Of a stretch of DNA of 64,000 nucleotides, positions 16,499 through 26,821 are shown piece after piece (the first letter of the stretch is position 1; the number at the start of each line of letters is the position of its first letter). The stretch covers positions 124,001-188,000 of the forward strand of contig NZ_JAKZEU010000001.1 in assembly GCF_024359525.1 (NCBI RefSeq). Reading direction: 5' to 3'. The notes under the pieces were generated by a model. It had not been told where the DNA came from, made no database searches, and saw nothing but the letters and a program-made list of their open reading frames with translations. Both the position numbers and the translations under genes were made by a program. Origin of the DNA: Paracoccus albicereus. Its GTDB lineage: Bacteria; Pseudomonadota; Alphaproteobacteria; Rhodobacterales; Rhodobacteraceae.

Positions 16499-17679
16499 GC
16501 GATGCGGTCGATGTCCTCGTTTCGGGTGCCGGCCCGGCGGGATTGATCGCCGCCGCCGCTTTCGGATCGCGCGGCTGGCATGTGCTTTGCGTCGATCCGG
16601 CGCCGCCCGTCACCGATGTCGCGAACGAAGGCGCGGATCTGCGCACGACGGCGTTTCTGGCGCCGTCGGTCGATCTGCTGGACCGGATCGGCCTGTGGGA
16701 CCGCCTGTCACCGCACGCCACCCCGCTGCAGGTGATGCGGATCGTCGATGCGGGCGGAACCACAGCCACGCCGCGCCTAACCCGTGACTTCGATGCCGCC
16801 GAGATCGGTGACCGACCGTTTGGCTGGAACCTGCCCAACTGGCTGATCCGGCGTGAACTCGTCGCCCATCTGCAAGACCTCGGGACTGTCGAGTTGCGGC
16901 CCGGCACTGCGACCGCCGGCATCGTGGCGCGGGACGACGCGTCGGTGGTGTCGCTCAGCGACGGCGACAGGGTCCGCGCACGGCTGATCATCGGGGCGGA
17001 CGGTCGCACTTCCCCCGTTCGGCAAGCGTCGGGGATCGGGGTCCGCACCTTCCGCTATGGCCAGAAGGCGCTCGCCTTCGCGGTCAGCCATGAGACGCCC
17101 CACGGCAACGTCTCGACCGAGGTGCACCGCAGCGGCGGCCCGTTCACGCTGGTGCCGCTGCCCGACCGCGACGGGTTGCCCCGTTCGGCAGTCGTCTGGA
17201 TGGACCGGGGCCCCGAGATCGCGCGGCTGCGAACCTTGCCGACCGAGGATTTCGTGACCGCGCTGAACGAGCGTTCTGCGGGCGTACTGGGCCATCTGAC
17301 CCCGATCACACGGCTGTCCGAATGGCCGATCATCAGCCAGATCGCCGACCGCTTCAGCGGCCCCCGCACCGCGCTGATCGCCGAGGCCGCGCATGTCCTG
17401 CCGCCGATCGGCGCACAAGGGCTGAACATGAGCCTGGCCGATCTGGGCGCATTGCTGGACATGTCGGCAAACGAACCGGGCGGCCGCGACGGCCTCATCC
17501 GCTACAACCGGACCCGGCGGCCCGAGGCGATGGCGCGGCTTCTGGGCATCGACGCGCTGAACCGTGCCAGCATGGCCGGTGCCCAGCCCCTGCGTGATCT
17601 GCGCGCCGCCGCCTTGGGGACGCTGTACGGCGTCGCGCCGGTCCGCCGCCTGCTGATGCGGACGGGCCTGGGCCTCTGA
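16495..17679 (+). CDS. UbiH/UbiF-family FAD-dependent hydroxylase
   Basis: A 394-residue class A flavoprotein monooxygenase of the UbiH/UbiF/COQ6 group, which hydroxylates the ubiquinone ring. GAGPAGL (residues 11-17) binds the ADP part of FAD, LIIGADGRTSPVRQ is the DG motif, and AEAAHVLPPIGAQGLNMSLADL is the GD-type second FAD motif; alanine replaces the usual GD/GN pair start but the PPxGAQGxN core is intact. Which ring position is modified is unclear. It overlaps the HAD gene and is convergent with an Lrp gene that starts on the very next base. Confidence 0.88.
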   Translation: MSDAVDVLVSGAGPAGLIAAAAFGSRGWHVLCVDPAPPVTDVANEGADLRTTAFLAPSVDLLDRIGLWDRLSPHATPLQVMRIVDAGGTTATPRLTRDFDAAEIGDRPFGWNLPNWLIRRELVAHLQDLGTVELRPGTATAGIVARDDASVVSLSDGDRVRARLIIGADGRTSPVRQASGIGVRTFRYGQKALAFAVSHETPHGNVSTEVHRSGGPFTLVPLPDRDGLPRSAVVWMDRGPEIARLRTLPTEDFVTALNERSAGVLGHLTPITRLSEWPIISQIADRFSGPRTALIAEAAHVLPPIGAQGLNMSLADLGALLDMSANEPGGRDGLIRYNRTRRPEAMARLLGIDALNRASMAGAQPLRDLRAAALGTLYGVAPVRRLLMRTGLGL

Positions 17680-18144
17680 TCAGCCGCCCAACGGGCCGGG
17701 CCGACGTTCTTCCGACAGCATCACGTTCGCCTCGACCTGCCCCACACCCGGCAGGGTCATGATCCGCCGCCGCAGGATCCGCTCGAAATCCGAAATGTCG
17801 CGCGCGGTGATCCGCAGGCGATAGTCGAACTGGCCCAGAACATGCTGGACCAGTTGCACCTCTGGGATGGCGGTCACGGCCCGCTCGAAATCCTCGAGGC
17901 TGGTCCGACCCTTCGCGGCCAGCTTGATCCCCAGGAACACGGTCACCCCAAAGCCTAACGCCGCGTTGTCCACGACCACCCGCCGGCCCGCGATCACGCC
18001 CTGCTCGGTCAGCCGCTTGATCCGCCGCCAGACCGCCGGTTGACCCATCCCAAGCCTTCGCCCGATCTCGGCTGCGCCCAGCGTCGCGTCGCCCGCGAGC
18101 AGCCGCAGGATCGCAAGGTCGGTGTCGTCGGCAGCAGCGCTCAC
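17680..18144 (-). CDS. Lrp/AsnC-family regulator, second of a tandem pair
   Basis: A 154-residue Lrp/AsnC protein: an N-terminal HTH (DLAILRLLAGDATLGAAEIGRRLGMGQPAVWRRIKRL) and the C-terminal AsnC ligand domain (VQHVLGQFDYRLRITARDISDFERIL...TLPGVGQVEANVML). The start is GTG at 18144, overlapping the stop of the preceding regulator as GTGA. Such pairs probably form one transcript and may make mixed multimers. It ends with RRPGPLGG directly against the UbiH-like gene. Confidence 0.92.
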   Translation of the reverse strand: MSAAADDTDLAILRLLAGDATLGAAEIGRRLGMGQPAVWRRIKRLTEQGVIAGRRVVVDNAALGFGVTVFLGIKLAAKGRTSLEDFERAVTAIPEVQLVQHVLGQFDYRLRITARDISDFERILRRRIMTLPGVGQVEANVMLSEERRPGPLGG

Positions 18145-18596
18145 AGCGGCAACTCCGCTGCATCCTTGATGGTCGACACCAGCATCAGCGCGTCGCTGTC
18201 GGCGACATGCGGCAGGGTCAGGATACTGTCGCGATAGATCTGCTGCCAATGCGCCATGTCGCGCGCGATCACCGACAGCCGCAGATCGACGCTGCCAAGG
18301 AAGGTCTGGATCTCGATCACCTCGGGCACAGCGCGTGCGGCGGCGATGAATTCGTCGAAGGCACGTGGTTCGGTCTTGTCCAGAGTGAAGCGCAGGCTCA
18401 CCTCGACTTCCCACCCAAGGGCGCGCCAATCGATGCGGGTCTCGATCGCGCGCAGCACCCCGGTATTCTTCATCCTGTCCATCCGCCGCCAAAGACTGGC
18501 CTGCGTCACGGCTGCCCGCTCTGCCAGCGCGGAGTTGGGTTGCGAAGGATCAGCGAAGAGGTGGCGAAGAATGCGGCGATCTGTCGTGTCGGGCAT
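18141..18596 (-). CDS. Lrp/AsnC-family regulator, first of a tandem pair, divergent from ilvC
   Basis: A 151-residue Lrp/AsnC protein starting MPDTTDRRILRHLFAD, with HTH segment NSALAERAAVTQASLWRRMDRM and ligand domain IEIQTFLGSVDLRLSVIARDMAHWQQIY. It differs clearly from the gene behind it, so the pair is not a recent duplication. It is divergent from ilvC across 132 bp; Lrp proteins often respond to branched-chain amino acids, so control of ilvC is likely but inferred. Confidence 0.92.
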   Translation of the reverse strand: MPDTTDRRILRHLFADPSQPNSALAERAAVTQASLWRRMDRMKNTGVLRAIETRIDWRALGWEVEVSLRFTLDKTEPRAFDEFIAAARAVPEVIEIQTFLGSVDLRLSVIARDMAHWQQIYRDSILTLPHVADSDALMLVSTIKDAAELPL

Positions 18597-18604
18597 GATT
18601 AATT

Positions 18605-19751
<1,147 letters not shown>

Positions 19752-19772
19752 GCGAAGTCACCCATTCGAAGG

Positions 19773-19800
19773 AAAGCCCGGGCAACGCCCGGGCTTTTTT
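19773..19800 (+). terminator. Rho-independent terminator of ilvC
   Basis: AAAGCCCGGGC (19773-19783) pairs perfectly with GCCCGGGCTTT (19787-19797) around a 3-nt loop, ending in six T. It lies 21 bp after the ilvC stop and nearly touches the stop of the convergent gene, which it may also serve. Confidence 0.92.
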
Positions 19801-19802
19801 GT

Positions 19803-20672
19803 TCAGGGTTGTCCGTCGATCTTGTCCTGCGTCTTCGTCTGGAAGTCGCTGGCGTCATGGCGCTCGCGCAATTGCCGCGACGGATCGCCGGACTTGCTGT
19901 TGACCATCTTGCCGCGCTTCACGCCCGGACGCTCGGCGATCTCGGCCTCCCAGCGGACGACGTTCTTGTAGCTCTGCCCATCCAGGAAGGTTGCCGCATC
20001 GCCGTAGGCGCCGCCGGTGATCAGGCGACCGTACCACGGCCAGATCGCCATATCGGCGATGGTGTATTCATCGCCCGCGATGAAGCGGCGGTCGGCGAGC
20101 GTGCGGTCCAGCAGGTCCAGCTGGCGTTTCACCTCCATCGCGAAGCGGTCGATCGCGTATTCTATCTTCTCAGGCGCGTAATGGTAGAAATGTCCGAAAC
20201 CGCCGCCCAGATAGGGGCCGGCCCCCATCTGCCAGAACAGCCAGTTCAGCGTCTCGGTCCTTCCATCCGCATCCTGGGGCAGGAAAGCGCCAAATTTCTC
20301 GGCGAGATAGAGCAGGATCGAGCCGGATTCGAACACGCGCCGGGGCGGATTGGCGGAATGGTCCATCAGCGCGGGGATCTTCGAGTTCGGATTGACCTCG
20401 ACGAACCCGCTGCCGAACTGGTCGCCCTCGCCGATATCGATCAGCCAGGCGTCGTATTCGGCATTCTTCCCGGCCTCAAGAAGTTCTTCCAGCAGGATCG
20501 TGACCTTCTGCCCGTTGGGCGTGGCCAGCGAGTATAGCTGCAGCGGATGCTTGCCCACCGGCAAGTCCTTGTCATGCGTCGCCCCCGCGATGGGACGATT
20601 GGTTTTGGAAAAGGCGCCGCCATTTTCCTTGTCCCATGTCCAGACCTTGGGTGGTGTGTAATCGTTGGCCAT
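19803..20672 (-). CDS. yghU: YghU-type glutathione-dependent disulfide-bond oxidoreductase
   Basis: A 289-residue Nu-class glutathione transferase homologue, starting MANDYTPPKVWTWD. The thioredoxin-like part includes YSLATPNGQKVTILLEEL and NPNSKIPALMDH, followed by SGSILLYLAEKFG and a C-terminal helical domain with DEYTIADMAIWPWYG. E. coli YghU reduces disulfides and organic peroxides with two glutathiones. AGGAG lies before the ATG at 20672; the frame extends upstream but without conserved sequence. The last 30 residues are polar and end near the ilvC terminator. Confidence 0.9.
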   Translation of the reverse strand: MANDYTPPKVWTWDKENGGAFSKTNRPIAGATHDKDLPVGKHPLQLYSLATPNGQKVTILLEELLEAGKNAEYDAWLIDIGEGDQFGSGFVEVNPNSKIPALMDHSANPPRRVFESGSILLYLAEKFGAFLPQDADGRTETLNWLFWQMGAGPYLGGGFGHFYHYAPEKIEYAIDRFAMEVKRQLDLLDRTLADRRFIAGDEYTIADMAIWPWYGRLITGGAYGDAATFLDGQSYKNVVRWEAEIAERPGVKRGKMVNSKSGDPSRQLRERHDASDFQTKTQDKIDGQP

Positions 20673-20781
20673 GATCGCTCCTGTCGGTTGCTTGACAACC
20701 GACATGTGCGCGCGGGCTGGAAAGATCAATGCAGGGCCGGGCCGAACGCGGTGTTCGACCAGGACGACCCGGCGCGGACGG

Positions 20782-21657
20782 TCAGATCAGGCCGGCATGG
20801 GCCATCGCCGCGTCGATCAGGCGTCTCGTCGGCTCGGTCAGCGGCGTCAGCGGCAGGCGGACCCGTTCGTTGCAAAGCCCCAGACGCGACATCGCATATT
20901 TGACGCCGACCAGACCCGGCTCGACGAAGATCGCGATGTGCAGGGGCATCAGCTTGTCCTGCAATTCCAGCGCCTTTGCGTAGTCGCCCGCCAGCGTCGC
21001 CGCCTGCATCTGCGCGCAGAGCGCGGGCGCCACGTTCGCGGTGACAGAGATGCAGCCGACACCGCCCTGGGCGTTGAAGCCGTGCGCCGTCGCATCCTCA
21101 CCCGACAGCTGGATGAAGTCCGTTCCGCAGGTGATCCGCTGCTGGCTGACCCGCTCCAGCTTGCCGGTCGCGTCCTTCACGCCGACGATGTTCTTCAGCT
21201 TGGCCAACTCGCCCATCGTATCGGGCAGCATGTCGATGACCGAGCGCGGGGGAATGTTGTAGATGATGATCGGCAGGTCCGCGGCATCGTGGAGCGCGGT
21301 GAAATGCGCGATCATGCCGGCCTGCGTCGGCTTGTTGTAATAGGGCGTGACGACCAGCGCGCCCTGTGCCCCGGCCTCGGCCGCGAACTGAACGAGGCCG
21401 ATCGCCTCGCGCGTCGAGTTCGACCCCGCGCCCGCGATCACCGGGATGCGGCCATCGACGGTGCGGATCACAGTCTCGATCACCTGGCGGTGCTCGTCAT
21501 GGGTCAGCGTCGGCGTCTCACCCGTCGTGCCCACGGGGGCAAGGCCGTTGCTGCCCTGCTCGATATGCCACTCGACCAGCTTCTTCAGCGTCGCCATATC
21601 CAGCTCGCCGTCCTCATCGAACGGCGTGACGATGGCAGGGATCGATCCCTTGAACAT
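20782..21657 (-). CDS. dapA: 4-hydroxy-tetrahydrodipicolinate synthase
   Basis: A 291-residue lyase/aldolase condensing pyruvate and aspartate semialdehyde, the first step of the lysine/diaminopimelate branch. The start [17 protein letters not shown] is typical. GTTGETPTL binds pyruvate carboxylate, the catalytic tyrosine is in [11 protein letters not shown], and the Schiff-base lysine is in [13 protein letters not shown]. It is divergent from the lytic transglycosylase across 109 bp, a common pairing because both concern peptidoglycan. Confidence 0.96.
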   Translation of the reverse strand: MFKGSIPAIVTPFDEDGELDMATLKKLVEWHIEQGSNGLAPVGTTGETPTLTHDEHRQVIETVIRTVDGRIPVIAGAGSNSTREAIGLVQFAAEAGAQGALVVTPYYNKPTQAGMIAHFTALHDAADLPIIIYNIPPRSVIDMLPDTMGELAKLKNIVGVKDATGKLERVSQQRITCGTDFIQLSGEDATAHGFNAQGGVGCISVTANVAPALCAQMQAATLAGDYAKALELQDKLMPLHIAIFVEPGLVGVKYAMSRLGLCNERVRLPLTPLTEPTRRLIDAAMAHAGLI

Positions 21658-21766
21658 GACACGCTTCCTTTGGCCCAAAAAATGTGCGCGGACACTACGC
21701 CCGCACATCCGCCTTGCCAAGGATGTGAGTTGCGCCCCGCGCCCGGGGGCCGCAGACATAAGTCCG

Positions 21767-23887
21767 ATGGGACTTTTTCGTAACATCCTTGCCGCTGCGA
21801 CGCTTTCGCTCGTCGCCCTGCCCGCGCGGGCCGAGGATGCGGGCGCGATGGCGCTGGCGCTGGCGGCGGCCGACGCAAGGGACTGGACGACGGCACGGGC
21901 TGCGGCGGAACGATCGGGCCCTGTGGCACAGGCGCTGGTCGGCTGGCAGGCATTGCGCGCGGGCTATGGCGATTTCGAGGATTATCTGGCCTTCGTCGAG
22001 ACGAACGCGGACTGGCCCGGCCTCGCCCTGCTGCGTGAACGCGGCGAGGCGAAGATCGGGCCGTCCACGCCGGTCGATCAGATCCTGCGCTGGCAGGGTG
22101 ACAGTCCCGCGTCAAACCTGCGCACGTCGCAGGCGATGGCATCAGCCATGTCCGAACAGGATGCGGCGGCTGAACGCGCCCGCTTGTGGCGCAGCGCACC
22201 GCTGTCGCCCGTGGAAGAATCTACGTTGCTGGAAGCCTTTGGGGCGGAACTGCAGCCGCTTCACGGCGAACGGATCGCGGCGCTTCTGGATGCCGGCGAG
22301 TGGGCAGCGGCGGAACGCAGCCTTGATCTGCTGCCTGAACCGGCACGGGCGCTGCCATTCGCACGGATCGCGCTTCAGGCGGGCCGCACCGGCGTCGATG
22401 ACCTGATCGAGGCGCTGCCCGACAGCGCCCGCGCCGATCCCGGATTGACGCTCGACCGCTTCCGATGGCGCGTGCGCGCCAAGCTGCACGACGGCGCGCG
22501 TGATCTGATGCTGGGCGCCTCGGCCAATGCAGCCACGCTGCGCAATCCCGATGCCTGGGCGCAGATGCGCGTCGATTACTCGCGGCTCGCGATGCGGGGC
22601 GGTGACTGGAAGCTGGCAGAGCGGCTGGCCGCCAACCATCACCTGACGCCCGAGAACCGTCATTATCCCGATCTCGAATGGCTCGCAGGATTTGCGGCGC
22701 TGCACCAGGACCAGCCCGCGCGCGCGCTGCATCATTTCAACCACCTTGAAACCGTCGTCGGCAGCGCGATCAGTACGTCGCGCGCACTTTACTGGCAGGG
22801 TCGCGCCCATGAGGATCTGGGCGATACGGCAGCGGCGCAGGATGCTTACGCCCAAGCCGCCGACCATATCGGCACCTATTACGGGCAGCTTGCCGCGGAA
22901 AAGACCGGTGCAACCCTGCCCGCGGCCTATGCCGTGCCCGGCGCTGCGATCGAGACGCTGCCCGATTGGCGGCGCGCTGCCCTGGGCGACAATACGATCT
23001 TCCGCGCCGGGCTGTGGTTGCTGGCCACGGGCCGGCGGGACGAGGCGCAGCGCTTCTTTCTGCATCTGGCCGAAACCGCGGCGCCGGACGACACCGCCCG
23101 CATGGCGCGGCTGATGCTGGAAGCGGGCGCGCCGTGGCACGCGCTGCGGCTGTCGAAGATGGCCGCGAACCAAGGCGCCATCTATCCCGCCGCTCACTTC
23201 CCGCTGACCGGGCTTCAGGACAGCGAACTCGGCGTGCCGGCCGAACTGGTCATGGCAATCGCGCGACAGGAAAGCGAATTCAACTTCGCGGTCAGCAGCC
23301 CGGTCGGCGCCAAGGGTCTGATGCAGGTGATGCCGGGCACGGCCGAGATGATGGCGCGCGATATCGGCGAACCCTATCAGCTGGCTCGCCTGACCACCGA
23401 CCCCGCCTACAACGCCCGCCTTGGCGCGGCTTATCTGAAGGGATTGCGCGACCGCTTCGGCGCCTCGACCGCGCTGACCGCGTCCGGCTACAACGCCGGG
23501 CCGGGCCGACCGGCGCGCTGGCTGGGCGATTTCGGCGACCTGCGCAAGAATGTCGATCCGGTCGACTGGGTCGAGCTGATCCCCTTCGACGAGACGCGCA
23601 ACTACGTCATGCGTGTGACCGAGGCGATGCCGATCTACCGCGCCCGGATCGCGGGACATCCTGTCCCGGTCGTGCCGACTTGGGACCTGACCGGGGGTGG
23701 CATCCTGCCCCCGCCGCCGCCGCGCCTGAACCTTGTCCGATCCGCGCATCCCCCGGCGAAACCCTTCATCGGGCCTCGCCTGCCGACCGATTGGGTGCCG
23801 CCGGATCTCAGGACCGCGTCCGACCGGCCTCCGCCGCCTGCCGGGCCGCCTGCTGGCGCGCCCGCACCTGCGACCGCCACAGAGTGA
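21767..23887 (+). CDS. Soluble lytic murein transglycosylase (Slt70-like)
   Basis: A 706-residue periplasmic enzyme that cleaves peptidoglycan glycan strands to 1,6-anhydro products. Residues 1-22 ([22 protein letters not shown]) are a signal peptide. A long helical solenoid occupies about 25-480. The SLT domain follows with the catalytic glutamate in [10 protein letters not shown], then [14 protein letters not shown], and [14 protein letters not shown]. The final 60 residues are proline-rich ([10 protein letters not shown], then [14 protein letters not shown]) and lie in a part that overlaps the convergent EamA gene by 80 bp. The start at 21767 gives the signal peptide; the longer upstream frame is antisense to dapA. 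Confidence 0.94.
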   Translation: MGLFRNILAAATLSLVALPARAEDAGAMALALAAADARDWTTARAAAERSGPVAQALVGWQALRAGYGDFEDYLAFVETNADWPGLALLRERGEAKIGPSTPVDQILRWQGDSPASNLRTSQAMASAMSEQDAAAERARLWRSAPLSPVEESTLLEAFGAELQPLHGERIAALLDAGEWAAAERSLDLLPEPARALPFARIALQAGRTGVDDLIEALPDSARADPGLTLDRFRWRVRAKLHDGARDLMLGASANAATLRNPDAWAQMRVDYSRLAMRGGDWKLAERLAANHHLTPENRHYPDLEWLAGFAALHQDQPARALHHFNHLETVVGSAISTSRALYWQGRAHEDLGDTAAAQDAYAQAADHIGTYYGQLAAEKTGATLPAAYAVPGAAIETLPDWRRAALGDNTIFRAGLWLLATGRRDEAQRFFLHLAETAAPDDTARMARLMLEAGAPWHALRLSKMAANQGAIYPAAHFPLTGLQDSELGVPAELVMAIARQESEFNFAVSSPVGAKGLMQVMPGTAEMMARDIGEPYQLARLTTDPAYNARLGAAYLKGLRDRFGASTALTASGYNAGPGRPARWLGDFGDLRKNVDPVDWVELIPFDETRNYVMRVTEAMPIYRARIAGHPVPVVPTWDLTGGGILPPPPPRLNLVRSAHPPAKPFIGPRLPTDWVPPDLRTASDRPPPPAGPPAGAPAPATATE

Positions 23888-24782
23888 ACAGCCCCGCACC
23901 CACCACGATCGTCGCGCCGATCACCACGTTCATATGCAGCGTTTCGCCGAAGACGACGACGCCCAGCACGCTGACGAAGACCAGCTGCGTGTAAGCAAAG
24001 GGTTGCAGGACCGACGCCTCGGCCAGCTCGTAAGCGCGGATCAGCAGGTAATGCGAGGTGATCGAAACCACGCAGAGACAGGCCATCCACAGCCAGTCGA
24101 CCGGCGCAAGCCATTGCCAGTCCTTCAGCCCGACCAGGGTCATGCCGACCGCACCCGCCATCGCGGTCCAGAAAAAGCTGACCATCGCGCTGTCGTCGCG
24201 CGCAACCATCCGCGTCAGCAGCCCGTAGACCGCGAACATGACCGCAGCAGAAAGCGGCAGCAGTGCCTCGACCGACAGCGCACGCGCGCCCGGCTGCAGG
24301 ATGATCAGGATCCCGACAAAGCCCGCCCCGATGGCGAGCCAGCGCCGCCAGCCGACCTTTTCACCCAGAACCGGGCCGGACAAAGCCGCGACCATCAGCG
24401 GATAGACGGTGAAAAGCGCGTGCGTTTCAACCAGACCAAGGCGCACGAACGCCTCGACCATCACCACGACCTCGGCCGCCAGCAGCAGGCCGCGGACGAT
24501 CTGCATCACCGGCCGGCGAGAGCGCACGGCAGCCCGCAACCCGCCCGGCTTGCGGGCGACCAGCATCGTCACGAAGATCGCAAAGACCCAGAACCGGATC
24601 ATAACCACCAGCAGCGGGGGATATTCCGCGCCGAGTTGCTTCGAGAATCCGTCCTGGATTGCGAACAGGAGGCTGACCGTGCACATCAGCAGGATCGCGA
24701 AGCCGCTGCGATCAGGCTTGTCGCCCGGATTGACCGGCGGAAGCGGGGCGATCAGGGGAAGGGTAAGCGTCGGTTCCGGCAT
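23808..24782 (-). CDS. EamA/DMT-family transporter
   Basis: A 324-residue inner-membrane protein with about ten hydrophobic segments arranged as two EamA repeats (FAILLMCTVSLLFAIQDGFSK begins the first, AAVMFAVYGLLTRMVARDD the second). Typical conserved points are the mid-loop VEALLPLSAAV and the final EVLHMN-like GETLHMNVVIGA. The family exports amino acids, nucleobases or other metabolites; the substrate is unknown. The C-terminal 30 residues are basic and polar. Its 3' end overlaps the transglycosylase by 80 bp on the opposite strand. Confidence 0.9.
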   Translation of the reverse strand: MPEPTLTLPLIAPLPPVNPGDKPDRSGFAILLMCTVSLLFAIQDGFSKQLGAEYPPLLVVMIRFWVFAIFVTMLVARKPGGLRAAVRSRRPVMQIVRGLLLAAEVVVMVEAFVRLGLVETHALFTVYPLMVAALSGPVLGEKVGWRRWLAIGAGFVGILIILQPGARALSVEALLPLSAAVMFAVYGLLTRMVARDDSAMVSFFWTAMAGAVGMTLVGLKDWQWLAPVDWLWMACLCVVSITSHYLLIRAYELAEASVLQPFAYTQLVFVSVLGVVVFGETLHMNVVIGATIVVGAGLFTLWRSQVRARQQAARQAAEAGRTRS

Positions 24783-24878
24783 GGCGCGACCTTGGATGGG
24801 ACATCCGCGCGATGCGCGTTTCGCGCCGCCGGGTCAACCCGGGCGGCGCGCAGACCAGTCAGTCGCAAAATGCAGGTC

Positions 24879-25754
24879 TCAGGCGACAGCTTCCAGCTCG
24901 CGCACCGGATGCAGGCCAAGGGCTGCGCAGACATCGCGGGTCATCTCGGGGCGGTTCAGCGTGTAGAAATGCAGCCGATCCACGCCACCCTGCACCAGAT
25001 CGTCGCACAATTCGGCGCAGATCGCGGTGGCGAGCAGCCGCTCGCGGTCGCCACCGTCGCGGATGGCGGCGTTGAAAGCGTCCTCTGCCCATTGCGGGAT
25101 GGCGGTGCCACAGCTTTCGGCAAAGCGCTTTGCGCCAGCCCAGCCCTGGATCGGCAGGATGCCGGGAATGATCGGCGCGTCGATCCCCGCCTTCTGGCAC
25201 TTGTCGCGGAAGCGGAAGAAGGTCTCGGCGTCGAAGAAGAACTGCGTGATCGCGCTGGTCGCGCCCGCATCGATCTTGCGCTTCAGCCAGGCCACGTCGG
25301 CATCGCTGCCGGCGCTGTCCGGGTGCGGCTCGGGATAGGCGCCGACGCGGATGGTCATGTCGCCGCGCGCCGCGATCGCCTCGATCAGTTCGATCGAATT
25401 GGCGAAACCGTCTTCGTGCGGTGTGAAGCGGGTCGCCCCTTTCGGCGCATCGCCCCGCAGCGCCACGATCTCGCGGATGCCGGCCTGCGCGTAATCCTCG
25501 ACGATCTGCATCGTCTCTTCGCGCGTGGCCTCGACGCAGGTCAGGTGGGCCGCGACGTTCATGCCGTAATGGCGGTTGATTGTCGTCACCGCCTCATGCG
25601 TCAGCTTCCGCGTGGTGCCGCCCGCGCCGTAGGTCACGGACACGAAGTCCGGGGTCAACGGCGCCAGCGCACGTGCGGTTTCCCACAGCCGGAAGGACGC
25701 ATCCAGCGTCTTGGGCGGGAAGAATTCGAACGAGATGCGCGGCGAGTCGGTCAT
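24879..25754 (-). CDS. metF: 5,10-Methylenetetrahydrofolate reductase
   Basis: A 291-residue FAD enzyme that makes 5-methyl-THF, the methyl donor for methionine synthase. It begins MTDSPRISFEFFPPKTLDASF, with the catalytic glutamate in SFEFFPP, FVSVTYGAGGTTR, AHLTCVEATREE, IVALRGDAPKG and GAYPEPHPDSAG, all family signatures. The start at 25754 follows AGAGGA at 9 bp. It is divergent from a MetR-type regulator, with MetR boxes between. It should supply the split methionine synthase suggested by the BHMT-like and corrinoid genes. Confidence 0.96.
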   Translation of the reverse strand: MTDSPRISFEFFPPKTLDASFRLWETARALAPLTPDFVSVTYGAGGTTRKLTHEAVTTINRHYGMNVAAHLTCVEATREETMQIVEDYAQAGIREIVALRGDAPKGATRFTPHEDGFANSIELIEAIAARGDMTIRVGAYPEPHPDSAGSDADVAWLKRKIDAGATSAITQFFFDAETFFRFRDKCQKAGIDAPIIPGILPIQGWAGAKRFAESCGTAIPQWAEDAFNAAIRDGGDRERLLATAICAELCDDLVQGGVDRLHFYTLNRPEMTRDVCAALGLHPVRELEAVA

Positions 25755-25800
25755 GGTCGTGGTCCTCTTGCTTGATGCTCTTGTGCCATGCGCGCCTGCG

Positions 25801-25844
25801 TGAAACAAATTCATGATTCTCAACAAGGTCATGAACGCGGCTCA
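25801..25844. promoter_or_regulatory. MetR-box region between metF and metR
   Basis: TGAAACAAATTCA (25801-25813) is a perfect TGAA-N5-TTCA MetR site. A second copy with one mismatch, TGAA-N5-CTCA, lies at 25832-25844, 2 bp before the metR ATG. The two are bridged by TTCATGA (25810-25816) and its reverse complement TCATGAA (25829-25835), 12 bp apart. The consensus is established for enteric MetR; occupancy here is inferred. Confidence 0.8.
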
Positions 25845-25846
25845 AC

Positions 25847-26755
25847 ATGCATCTGGAACTGCGCCATCTTCGAACCGTTCGCGCCGTCCATGACCATGGC
25901 GGCCTCGCCCGCGCCGCCGACGTCCTGAACATCACTCAATCCGCGTTGTCCCACCAGATCAAGGCACTGGAGGATCAGGCCGGGGTCGAGCTGTTCGTGC
26001 GCCGCGCCAAGCCCATGCGCCTGTCGGCCGCCGGCATGCGCCTGCTGCGTCTGGCAGAACAGGTGCTGCCGCTGGTCGCCGCGACCGAGGCAGAGTTCAA
26101 GGGCGTCGAGATGGGCCGGATCGGTCGGCTGCACATCGCAATGGAATGCCACGCCTGTTTCGACTGGCTGCTGCCGGTGCTCGACCTGTTCCGGCGCGCC
26201 TGGCCGGATGTCGACGTGGACATCCGCCAGCGTCTCGCCTTCGCAGCCCTGCCCGCGCTTGCACGGGAAGAGGTCGATCTGGTGATCTCGTCAGACCCCG
26301 AAGACACGCCGGGCGTCAGCTTTCAGCCGCTTTTCGACTACGCGCCGACGATGGTCGTCCCTGCGGGCCATCCCCTGGTGGCCAAGGGCTTTGTCGAGCC
26401 CGAAGATCTCATCGACCAGACGCTCATCACCTATCCGATGGATCGCGGTCGTCTGGATGTCTTCTCGCAGTTCCTGACGCCTGCCGGGATCGAGCCCGCC
26501 CGCCATCGGCAGATCGAACTGACGCCCGTCACGCTGATGCTGGTCGCGTCGGGACATGGCGTCGCGGTGATGCCCGACTGGGTGCTGCGGCGCGAGACAG
26601 GCAATTCCGAATTGGCGATGCTGCCGCTGACCCGGGGCGGCATCCTGCGTCGGCTCTACGCCGCTGTGCGCGACACCGATCTGGACCAGCCCTACATGGC
26701 CCATGTCCTGCGCCTGTCTCGGACAGAACCGTTGCGTATGCTGCGCGGCGGGTGA
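25847..26755 (+). CDS. metR: LysR-family regulator MetR
   Basis: A 302-residue LysR regulator. The HTH (LRHLRTVRAVHDHGGLARAADVLNITQSALSHQIKALE) is followed by a substrate-binding domain containing GRLHIAMECHACFDWLLPVLD, a segment characteristic of MetR, which uses homocysteine as co-effector. It is divergent from metF with matching MetR boxes. It may also act on the BHMT-like and corrinoid genes, but I saw no comparable box there. Confidence 0.92.
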   Translation: MHLELRHLRTVRAVHDHGGLARAADVLNITQSALSHQIKALEDQAGVELFVRRAKPMRLSAAGMRLLRLAEQVLPLVAATEAEFKGVEMGRIGRLHIAMECHACFDWLLPVLDLFRRAWPDVDVDIRQRLAFAALPALAREEVDLVISSDPEDTPGVSFQPLFDYAPTMVVPAGHPLVAKGFVEPEDLIDQTLITYPMDRGRLDVFSQFLTPAGIEPARHRQIELTPVTLMLVASGHGVAVMPDWVLRRETGNSELAMLPLTRGGILRRLYAAVRDTDLDQPYMAHVLRLSRTEPLRMLRGG

Positions 26756-26821
26756 CGCCGCGCGCGCCTTGGCTTTCCGGCCTTTGGGCCCTATGACGCG
26801 CGCAAGCTTCAGGAGCACGTC

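Noticed and set aside
25755..25846. Riboswitch control of metF
   Set aside because: The 92-bp gap is filled by MetR boxes and start signals and leaves little room for an aptamer.
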